Of a stretch of DNA of 5,319 nucleotides, positions 1 through 4,185 are shown piece after piece. The stretch spans positions 1 to 5,319 of the forward strand of contig MVPZ01000205.1 of NCBI GenBank assembly GCA_002067045.1, given 5' to 3'. Made by a program: the position numbers and the translations under genes. The first letter of the stretch is position 1; every line of letters starts with the position of its first letter. The DNA is from Methanomassiliicoccales archaeon PtaB.Bin134. GTDB lineage: Archaea; Thermoplasmatota; Thermoplasmata; Methanomassiliicoccales; UBA472. The notes under the pieces are model-generated. The model made no database searches and had not been told where the DNA came from. It worked only from the letters and a program-made list of their open reading frames with translations.

Positions 1-509
1 CCGAGAGGTCCCGGGAGCTATGCCCGGACGCCGAGGTCAGCCCCATCCACGGCCTGGTGCAATCGATGGGCCCGCAGGAGATGAGGGGATACGACCTGGT
101 GCTCGGCTGTCTGGATAACGTAGCCGCCAGGCTGCATCTCAACGCCAACTCCTATCACGCCCGGGTCCCGTACGTGGACGGGGGGACCGACGGGTTCCGC
201 GGAAAGGTGCAGGTGGTCACGCCTCCTGTGTCCCCATGCCTGCAATGCGCCATGAACCGCAGCCACTTCAAGGTCCTGGAGAGGAGGTTCAGCTGCACCG
301 GAAGGGACACGGTGTTCTACCAGCCCAAGATGGCTGCCGAGATCACCACCACCAGCGTGATCGCCGCCGTGCAGGTCCGGGAGGCGGTGAAGATCCTGTC
401 CGGAGCGGAACCCATCCGCCACTTGATGCATTACGATGGGTTTAGCGGAAGCTCGCACATCCTGGAACTGGAGCGTGATCCAGGATGCTCGAACCATCTC
501 CTGCCCTGA
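1..509 (+). CDS. E1-like ubiquitin/Ubl-activating enzyme, C-terminal part (5' end outside window)
   Basis: The frame is open from the window edge to the TGA at 507-509, giving about 168 C-terminal residues. The E1/ThiF/MoeB fold is recognisable. The segment DLVLGCLDN followed by R and N (about 93-145) matches the D-x(n)-DN-x(n)-R-x(n)-N signature that ends the adenylation Rossmann core. A C-x-x-C zinc pair (CLQC, 237-248) follows, then RRFSCTG with a cysteine at 294-296. The spacing from CxxC to this Cys resembles the catalytic-Cys region of eukaryotic E1s such as UBA3, so it is the best candidate for the Ubl thioester. The ITTTSVIAAVQVREAVKIL helix is typical of the family. The second zinc pair appears as C-x-x-H (CSNH, 486-497), and the protein ends three residues later, so there is no C-terminal ubiquitin-fold or rhodanese domain. 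The nucleotide-binding GxGxxG loop should lie upstream of the window. In this cassette it should adenylate the Ubl and pass it to the E2. A ThiF/MoeB-type sulfur-carrier activase is the alternative, but the downstream E2 and JAB argue against it. Confidence 0.9.
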   Translation, partial: ERSRELCPDAEVSPIHGLVQSMGPQEMRGYDLVLGCLDNVAARLHLNANSYHARVPYVDGGTDGFRGKVQVVTPPVSPCLQCAMNRSHFKVLERRFSCTGRDTVFYQPKMAAEITTTSVIAAVQVREAVKILSGAEPIRHLMHYDGFSGSSHILELERDPGCSNHLLP

Positions 510-525
510 TTATCAGAAAACTGAT
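506..525. repeat. Triple CTGAT half-site cluster in the E1-Ubl gap
   Basis: CTGAT (506-510), ATCAG (512-516) and CTGAT (521-525) form two overlapping inverted repeats: one with a 1-nt spacer, the other with an AAAA spacer. The cluster starts at the E1 stop codon and lies just upstream of a candidate BRE/TATA at 532-545. It could be a regulator-binding site. As RNA it would make only a weak 5-bp hairpin with a tetraloop. The pattern is seen directly; the function is inferred. Confidence 0.35.
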
Positions 526-531
526 TCCAAT

Positions 532-545
532 GGAAAGGATTATAC
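532..545 (+). promoter_or_regulatory. Candidate internal promoter (BRE + TATA-like) for the Ubl gene
   Basis: A purine-rich GGAAAG (532-537, BRE-like) is followed by ATTATAC (539-545) in an AT-rich pocket between two GC-rich genes. The usual archaeal spacing would put transcription start near 566-570, about 7-11 nt ahead of the Ubl ATG at 577. Every other junction in the cassette is a 4-base overlap, so this 67-bp gap stands out. It may allow extra expression of the Ubl, which is used stoichiometrically. Inference from sequence only. Confidence 0.4.
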
Positions 546-576
546 GTCCTCCTCAGGGATTGACCGGGACGATATC

Positions 577-822
577 ATGGTGGTAAGAGTAAGGGTCAGG
601 AACGCGGAGACCGGAGCCACGGTGGACATGGAGCTGGAACTGGATAACACCGTGGAGGAGATAATCGACGGGGTCTCGGCCTATTGGGAGAAGGACCCCG
701 GTGCCTATGTGATCCGCAAGGGGCGCCGCCTGCTGCGCGGACAGCAGAAGGTCCAGGAGCTCGATATGCAGCCGAACGAGGAGCTGGAGCTTATCCCGGA
801 CCCCGAAGGCGGCAACCGATGA
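577..822 (+). CDS. Ubiquitin-like modifier with C-terminal Gly-Gly-Asn-Arg
   Basis: The product has 81 residues, close to ubiquitin's 76. The layout fits a beta-grasp fold: strand (about 1-9), turn at ETGA, strand (13-23), helix starting TVEEIIDGV (25-39), strand and turn AYVIRKGRRLL (43-53), and a last strand EELELIP (68-74) leading to the tail PDPEGGNR. The pattern I-x-x-G-[RK]-x-L followed later by L-x-x-x-x-I/L parallels ubiquitin's LIFAGKQL to STLHLVL. The Gly-Gly (78-79) sits where ubiquitin's does but is followed by Asn-Arg, so the two last residues must be removed before activation, presumably by the JAB protease two genes downstream. The ATG at 577 is chosen because it begins the first beta strand and has GGGA at 566-569; longer in-frame starts run into the E1 gene and add no recognisable fold. 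The stop overlaps the E2 start (ATGA). Lysines are at 39, 48 and 58; by my alignment the equivalent of ubiquitin Lys48 is Arg50. A ThiS/MoaD/Urm1 sulfur carrier is less likely, because those end exactly in GG. Confidence 0.88.
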   Translation: MVVRVRVRNAETGATVDMELELDNTVEEIIDGVSAYWEKDPGAYVIRKGRRLLRGQQKVQELDMQPNEELELIPDPEGGNR

Positions 823-1325
823 CCTTGCCCCTGGAGATCCTGTACATACGCCTGCGCAACGAGCTGGAAATGTGCCAGCCGCACCTACCCCAGGACTTCG
901 ACATGAGCGAGGAGAGCCTCACCAGCTTCCCGTTGAAGGTGGACATCACCCTGGACCGCACCCCGGGGCCGGTCATGGAGAACGGGAAGCTCTCCTATCG
1001 TTACAACCACCGACTGCAGCTGATCATCGGCCGGGAATACCCCTTCGAGAAGCCGCTGGTCATCTGGATGACCCCCATCTTCCATCCGAACATCATGATG
1101 CCAGAGGACGGGGGGCACGTGTGCATCAAGCTGCTCTCCGAATGGTCCTTCAACTCCACCCTGCTCACCTTCATCAAGGGCCTGGAGTCGATGCTCCTGT
1201 CGCCCAACGGGACCAGCCCGTTCGGCACGGATTCCTGCACCGCCGCGGCCCAATACTTCAACAGCAACCCCCGCAGGGCACCGCCGGTGGTGGTGGCCCC
1301 CGCACCAAAGGTGGTGCGGCGATGA
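819..1325 (+). CDS. E2-like (UBC-fold) Ubl-conjugating enzyme
   Basis: The product has 168 residues, about the size of a minimal eukaryotic E2 plus a short tail. The UBC core is easy to follow: an N-terminal helix (about 3-20), strands around FPLKVDITL (37-45) and HRLQLIIG (64-71), then YPFEKPLVIWMTPIFHPN (74-91). This is the classic YPF-x-P-P and HPN region, whose Asn91 would stabilise the oxyanion. Cys102 in GGHVCIKLLSEW is the catalytic thioester cysteine, followed by Trp109 and the helix TLLTFIKGLESMLLSPN (114-130) and AAAQYF (142-147). The tail (151-168) is rich in Pro, Val and Arg and looks flexible. Expected role: accept the Ubl from the E1-like protein and transfer it to lysines, alone or with an E3 not seen here. 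The start at 819 overlaps the Ubl stop (ATGA), and the stop overlaps the JAB start in the same way, so translation is probably coupled. Its resemblance to eukaryotic E2s is closer than I would expect for most bacterial E2-like proteins. Confidence 0.9.
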   Translation: MTLPLEILYIRLRNELEMCQPHLPQDFDMSEESLTSFPLKVDITLDRTPGPVMENGKLSYRYNHRLQLIIGREYPFEKPLVIWMTPIFHPNIMMPEDGGHVCIKLLSEWSFNSTLLTFIKGLESMLLSPNGTSPFGTDSCTAAAQYFNSNPRRAPPVVVAPAPKVVRR

Positions 1326-1954
1326 GGCGCCCCCCGGTCATTCTCGGCGGCAAGGACCTGGAGGTGGAGGAGATGGAACCGCCCTCTCAGGAGCGCACCA
1401 TCCCTCACAAGTGGCTGCCCCGCGAGGCCCTGTCCATGTACTCCACCAGGGACGGAGGGGAGATGTACCTGTTCAAGACCGCGGAGGAGAAGGTGCGCAA
1501 CCACGCCCTGAGCAAGGCCGAGGAGAGGCTGGAGGTCATGGGCTTCCTGCTGGGGGAGGTATTCACCCATCAGGGCAAGGAGTATACGGTGGTCAGGGAC
1601 GTGGCCACCACCGACCTGGAGGCCACCTCGGTGAGCGTGAGGTTCGATCACGAGGGCTTCGAATCCCTCTTCGCTTCCCTGGAGTGCGCCCGGTTCCGTT
1701 ACGTGCTGGTGGGATGGTATCATTCCCATCCCGGCCACGGCTGCTTCCTCTCCCCCACCGACATCAACACCCAGAAGGGCATGTTCGACCGGCCTTACCA
1801 TACCGCACTGGTGGTGGACCCCCTGCGCAAGGAGATGGACGCGTTCTGCCTGAGCGCGGGAGAGGTGCGCCGGCGCAAGTTCCTGGTCTACTGGGACGAG
1901 TACCAGAACCCCTACTATGGGGAGAGCGTCAAGCCGCGCAAGCTCAGAAGATGA
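1322..1954 (+). CDS. JAB1/MPN/Mov34 (JAMM) metalloprotease, Rpn11-like deubiquitinase
   Basis: The product has 210 residues. The complete MPN+ signature is present: Glu71 in LEVMGFLLGE, then His134, His136, Ser144 and Asp147 in VGWYHSHPGHGCFLSPTD, an exact H-x-H-x(7)-S-x-x-D. The two His and Asp147 should bind zinc, and Glu71 should activate the water. The segment around the motif (GWYHSHPG-GC-LS--DINTQ) is nearly that of eukaryotic Rpn11, including the Cys after the second Gly. Family knowledge therefore predicts a zinc isopeptidase cutting after Gly-Gly. Likely tasks are trimming the Asn-Arg tail of the Ubl precursor and releasing Ubl from targets. An N-terminal extension of about 60 residues (rich in Pro and Glu) and a basic C-terminus (VKPRKLRR) flank the core. 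No signal peptide or membrane segment is seen, so it is cytoplasmic. The ATG at 1322 overlaps the E2 stop and has AGGTGGTG at 1309-1316 as ribosome binding site. The stop directly abuts that of the opposite-strand SIS gene. Confidence 0.92.
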   Translation: MRRPPVILGGKDLEVEEMEPPSQERTIPHKWLPREALSMYSTRDGGEMYLFKTAEEKVRNHALSKAEERLEVMGFLLGEVFTHQGKEYTVVRDVATTDLEATSVSVRFDHEGFESLFASLECARFRYVLVGWYHSHPGHGCFLSPTDINTQKGMFDRPYHTALVVDPLRKEMDAFCLSAGEVRRRKFLVYWDEYQNPYYGESVKPRKLRR

Positions 1955-2494
1955 TCATACCCATATGGCGTGGCGGCGGCGCAGCGAGGCCTCGTCCTGC
2001 TTCAGCCTGGTCATCAGCAGGGGGACCATGGAATCAAGCATGACCATGCAGGAGAGCTCGAATATGGTGCCCAGGGGGGCCATCCTCTTCTTCTGATCGT
2101 CCCTGGGCTGCACAAGTTCCAGGACCAGGTTGCTGGCTATGCCCAGCTTGGAATGGGTGCTGCCGGTGATGGACACCACCGTGGCCCCGATGCGGCGCAC
2201 GATGTTGGCGGTCTGCACCGCGGACATGGTCTCTCCGGTGTTGGAGATGATGAACACCAGGTCCCCCTCCTCGACAATGGGGGTGGTGGTGTCCCCCACG
2301 AAGTGGACGTCCAGACCTATCTGCACCAGGCGGGCGGCGAAGGCCTCGCCCACCAATCCGGAGCGGCCCACGCCATAGGTGAATATCTTGGGAGCGGTGG
2401 CCAGGGCCTCAACGATCTCGTCGATGACCTTCTCATCGACGCGCTCGATGGCCCGTCTGACCTCCTCAAGTATGTAGGCGGTGGGTTCCTTCAA
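1955..2494 (-). CDS. hxlB: SIS-domain protein, 6-phospho-3-hexuloisomerase (HxlB/PHI) family
   Basis: The product has 179 residues, the normal PHI length. A single SIS (sugar isomerase) domain is seen. FTYGVGRSGLVGEAFAARL (38-56) is the phosphate-binding GxGRS loop with Ser45. FVGDTTTP (65-72) and LVFIISNTGET (79-89) follow, the latter being the second phosphosugar loop. GTIFELS (142-148) holds Glu146, and His175 in RRRH lies near the C-terminus; both are conserved in archaeal PHI proteins such as MJ1247 as I recall them, and both are thought to take part in isomerisation. The family converts D-arabino-3-hexulose-6-phosphate to fructose-6-phosphate, and in archaea usually runs in reverse to supply pentose phosphates. 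The start is TTG at 2494, the first start codon after an in-frame stop and the only one that keeps the N-terminal helix. It overlaps the upstream gene's stop (TTGA), with GAGGATGAGGA as ribosome binding site. The usual partner, hexulose-6-phosphate synthase, is not in the window, so another phosphosugar substrate is possible. Confidence 0.85.
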   Translation of the reverse strand: MKEPTAYILEEVRRAIERVDEKVIDEIVEALATAPKIFTYGVGRSGLVGEAFAARLVQIGLDVHFVGDTTTPIVEEGDLVFIISNTGETMSAVQTANIVRRIGATVVSITGSTHSKLGIASNLVLELVQPRDDQKKRMAPLGTIFELSCMVMLDSMVPLLMTRLKQDEASLRRRHAIWV

Positions 2495-3540
2495 TCCTCA
2501 TCCTCGTCCTTGGCGCCCTTGCCCTTCTTTACCTTGGTGTCCTTGCTGATCTTCTTGGTCAGCACCCTCTCGTAGATGACCTTCATGTACATGGCGTCAT
2601 GCTCGAGCAGGGGAGAGCTGGAAATGATGACCGAGTTCGGATTGGCATCGGCCAGATATTCGGCCATGGGCTCGAATCTCAGGTCCCCCTTCTTTATGGG
2701 GGTGACCCGGCGCTCGTTCCCGCCCTCGTGCTCCACTCCGGAGAAGTGGGTGTAGCTCAGGTCGCCCACATAACTGCTGATCTCGTCGAACACCTCGGCG
2801 AAGTCCTCGGGCTCCCTGAGCTTCCCGTTGGTGCGGGCATGCAGGTGGGCGAAGTTGACCACCGGCACCAGCTGCTTGAACTTGTCGCACAGCTCCAGTA
2901 TCTCGTCCAGACCGCCGAAGACCTCCTTCCTTCCGGAGGTCTCCAGGCCCAGCTTGGGGGTCAGGTCGTTCTTCTCCCACCAGGCCACCACCTCTTCCAG
3001 GCGGTCGGCGATGTTCGAGGCGGCCTCCCGGCGGCTGAGGTTGCCGTACAGGCCCATGTGGGTGACCACCATGCTGCCACCCATCTCCTGGGTCAGAAGG
3101 CCGGCCCAGCGTATGGAGTCCATGCTCTTCTTGGTGAGGTCCCCGCTCCCTGCCAGGTCTATGTAGTAGGGAGTGTGCATGGAGAGCTGCACGTCCAGCT
3201 CACTGCCCATCAGCCCCAGCAATCCCAGTTCTTCATAGTTGTGCGTCAGGCCGGAGGAGAGGCTGATCAAGGTGTCATCCTCCTTGATCTTCTCGTCAAG
3301 GTTGGTGATCTGCACCTCCTTTCTGCCCTTGCGGCGGTGTATCTCCACCACCAGGTCGTTCTCCAGTTCCCTGGGCGTCATGCCGACCTCCTCGTCGTCC
3401 GGGGAGCGTGGCATGACATTGACCCGGACCATCTGCACCTCCATGGCGTTCAGGCCAAGGCTGTGAACGTCCTCTATGCCATCCCTCAAAGTTCGACCCT
3501 TACAAGAAAGCGGAATACCAGCTGGACCAAAGCGAATCAT
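2491..3540 (-). CDS. Endonuclease IV-like / xylose isomerase-like TIM barrel protein
   Basis: The product has 349 residues, longer than E. coli Nfo (about 285). MIRFGPAGIP at the N-terminus is, to my recollection, the hallmark of an archaeal group annotated as deoxyribonuclease IV-related. Segments matching the AP endonuclease 2 barrel are LSMHTPYYIDLA (119-130, His122), MVVTHMGLYG (157-166, His161), LGLETSG (197-203, Glu200), VNFAHLHAR (228-236, His232) and YTHFSG (263-268, His265). These give five of the nine metal ligands of endonuclease IV. The others look changed: Asn229 for the Asp of D-x-x-H, N-E-R-R (275-278) for D-R-H, and Ser near 308 for the last Glu. A charged insertion lies at about 45-90, and the C-terminus is Lys-rich then acidic (332-349). 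ATG at 3540 has GGGG six bases upstream and a TATA-like box further out. Role uncertain: abasic-site nuclease, or a sugar-phosphate isomerase/epimerase-type barrel, which would fit its coupled SIS partner. Confidence 0.8.
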   Translation of the reverse strand: MIRFGPAGIPLSCKGRTLRDGIEDVHSLGLNAMEVQMVRVNVMPRSPDDEEVGMTPRELENDLVVEIHRRKGRKEVQITNLDEKIKEDDTLISLSSGLTHNYEELGLLGLMGSELDVQLSMHTPYYIDLAGSGDLTKKSMDSIRWAGLLTQEMGGSMVVTHMGLYGNLSRREAASNIADRLEEVVAWWEKNDLTPKLGLETSGRKEVFGGLDEILELCDKFKQLVPVVNFAHLHARTNGKLREPEDFAEVFDEISSYVGDLSYTHFSGVEHEGGNERRVTPIKKGDLRFEPMAEYLADANPNSVIISSSPLLEHDAMYMKVIYERVLTKKISKDTKVKKGKGAKDEDED

Positions 3541-3577
3541 CTATAACCCCGAGCAAACTAAACCATATGTCCAACGA

Positions 3578-3587
3578 GATATATAAG
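3578..3587 (-). promoter_or_regulatory. TATA-like box for the TIM barrel-SIS operon
   Basis: On the minus strand this reads CTTATATATC, ending 37 bases upstream of the TIM barrel ATG. The usual archaeal spacing puts transcription start near 3557, giving a short leader of about 17 nt containing the GGGG ribosome binding site (3547-3550). The core TATATA is symmetric, so a plus-strand promoter at the same place cannot be excluded. Confidence 0.5.
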
Positions 3588-3628
3588 GGCTATTGAAATA
3601 AATTTTCAACATCCAATATTAACACGCC

Positions 3629-3635
3629 TTATATC
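3629..3635 (+). promoter_or_regulatory. Candidate plus-strand TATA box upstream of a GC-rich island
   Basis: TTATATC lies in an AT-rich stretch, and the expected start 24-28 bases further on (about 3656-3660) coincides with the left edge of a GC-rich island with strong hairpin potential. It would drive the candidate small RNA described at 3658-3755, or a longer rpl18e transcript. It overlaps a 12-bp palindrome. Confidence 0.3.
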
Positions 3636-3643
3636 ATATGATA
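3632..3643. repeat. Perfect 12-bp palindrome TATCATATGATA
   Basis: The sequence is its own reverse complement over all 12 bases. It lies near the middle of the divergent intergenic region and overlaps the TTATATC box, where a dimeric regulator could block or steer TBP. AT-rich palindromes arise by chance fairly often, so the regulatory role is only a suggestion. Confidence 0.35.
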
Positions 3644-3657
3644 CAGGAAAAACTATT

Positions 3658-3755
3658 ATGCCCGCTCACATTTCCCCGGTCCTCCCTGATTCGAGGGAGT
3701 TGTCACCGTGGGGATGGGCCAGCTCTCAGTTTCCGGTGGTAATCCTAGAGGTTTT
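3658..3755 (+). ncRNA. Candidate structured small RNA (unrecognised)
   Basis: A GC-rich island sits inside AT-rich intergenic DNA. It can form a nested rod: GCCC (3660-3663) with GGGC (3716-3719); CCCC (3674-3677) with GGGG (3710-3713); GGT (3678-3680) with ACC (3705-3707); and CTCCCT (3682-3687) with AGGGAG (3694-3699), closing the loop GATTCG. A competing helix, CACCG (3704-3708) with CGGTG (3734-3738), shares bases with the rod. A TATA-like box lies 24-28 bases before the left edge, and TTTT at 3752-3755 could end the RNA. I could not fit it to tRNA, 5S, SRP, RNase P, C/D or H/ACA patterns. It may instead be a leader or plain operator DNA. On the other strand the same fold is equally possible. 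Confidence 0.3.
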
Positions 3756-3767
3756 CGATGGCAAAGG

Positions 3768-3774
3768 TATATAA
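3768..3774 (+). promoter_or_regulatory. TATA box of the rpl18e-rpl13-rps9-rpoN operon
   Basis: TATATAA preceded by the purine-rich GCAAAGG (3761-3767, BRE-like) is the best core promoter in the window. Expected transcription start is about 3795-3799, giving a leader of roughly 25 nt before the rpl18e ATG at 3822. The position also argues against longer rpl18e starts upstream of the box. Confidence 0.7.
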
Positions 3775-3776
3775 CA

Positions 3777-3795
3777 CCCCTCCATATTAGAGGGG
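3777..3795. promoter_or_regulatory. Inverted repeat CCCCTC-N7-GAGGGG between TATA box and expected start
   Basis: CCCCTC (3777-3782) and GAGGGG (3790-3795) are perfect 6-bp arms around CATATTA. The element begins two bases after the TATA box and ends about where transcription should begin, so it would act as DNA rather than in the mRNA. This is a classic place for an archaeal repressor operator. The binding protein is unknown. Confidence 0.4.
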
Positions 3796-3821
3796 CTTAC
3801 CAATGTCGGGAGAGTCAGAAA

Positions 3822-4181
3822 ATGGCAACTGCAAAGACTGACCCCAACGTTCTGGTCCTGATCGACGCCCTCAAGGCGGAGTCGAGGTCCAGCGGTGTGG
3901 GGATCTGGCGAGACATTGCTCTAAGATTGGAAAAGGCCAAGGCCAATTGGGCCGAGGTCAATCTGAGCAAGCTTGAGCGATATGCCTCCGAGGGCGACGT
4001 CATAGTCGTACCTGGGAAGGTGTTGGGGTCCGGGTCGCTGAACAAGAAGTTGACCGTAGCCGCATACGGTTTCTCCGAGTCCGCCAAGATCAAGATCGAG
4101 GCAGCTGGGGGCAAGAACCTGACCATCATGGAACTGGTCAAGGAGATGCCCCAGGGGACCGGGGTCAAGATAATGAGGTGA
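3822..4181 (+). CDS. rpl18e: Large-subunit ribosomal protein L18e (eL18)
   Basis: The product has 119 residues, the usual archaeal length. Family hallmarks run in order: NPNV-like start with LVLIDALK (11-18), GIWRDIALRLEK (27-38), VNLSKLERYA (46-55), DVIVVPGKVLGSGSL (59-73), VAAYGFSESAKIKI (79-92), GG (96-97), and LTIMELVKEMPQGTGVKI (100-117). It is an archaeal/eukaryotic protein of the 50S subunit with the L15/L18e fold and binds 23S rRNA. ATG at 3822 is chosen because it gives the family N-terminus and is preceded by GGGAGAG (3808-3814) at 7 bases; the in-frame GTG at 3708 lies upstream of the TATA box. It is the first gene of the ribosomal/RNA polymerase operon, and its stop lies within the ribosome binding site of rpl13. 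Confidence 0.97.
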   Translation: MATAKTDPNVLVLIDALKAESRSSGVGIWRDIALRLEKAKANWAEVNLSKLERYASEGDVIVVPGKVLGSGSLNKKLTVAAYGFSESAKIKIEAAGGKNLTIMELVKEMPQGTGVKIMR

Positions 4182-4182
4182 T
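4175..4182 (+). promoter_or_regulatory. Strong ribosome binding site of rpl13 overlapping the rpl18e stop
   Basis: GAGGTGAT is a near-full complement of the archaeal 16S rRNA 3' end, with the GGTG core 5 bases before the ATG at 4186. It spans the rpl18e TGA (4179-4181), implying coupled translation. It also decides the start: the ATG at 4181 is out of frame for rpl13. Confidence 0.75.
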
Positions 4183-4185
4183 GGC

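Noticed and set aside
436..576. Longer Ubl start at ATG 436
   Set aside because: It would overlap the E1 gene by over 70 bases and add about 47 residues with no beta-grasp character. The ATG at 577 starts the first strand and fits the candidate promoter.
1001..1801. 266-codon open frame on the minus strand across the E2 and JAB genes
   Set aside because: It lies opposite two well-recognised genes, is rich in Gly, His, Leu and Arg as expected from antisense GC-rich DNA, and shows no domain or ribosome binding site.
2599..3546. 315-codon plus-strand open frame antisense to the TIM barrel gene
   Set aside because: The minus-strand frame has clear family motifs. The plus-strand translation is a low-complexity mix of His, Gly, Leu and Val with no recognisable fold.
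3681..3700. CTCCCT-GATTCG-AGGGAG as a tRNA T arm
   Set aside because: The loop has six rather than seven bases in the right register, and no acceptor, D or anticodon arms can be placed on either strand.
3708..3821. N-terminal extension of L18e from the GTG at 3708
   Set aside because: The added residues do not resemble L18e, and the extension crosses the operon's TATA box and operator-like repeat.
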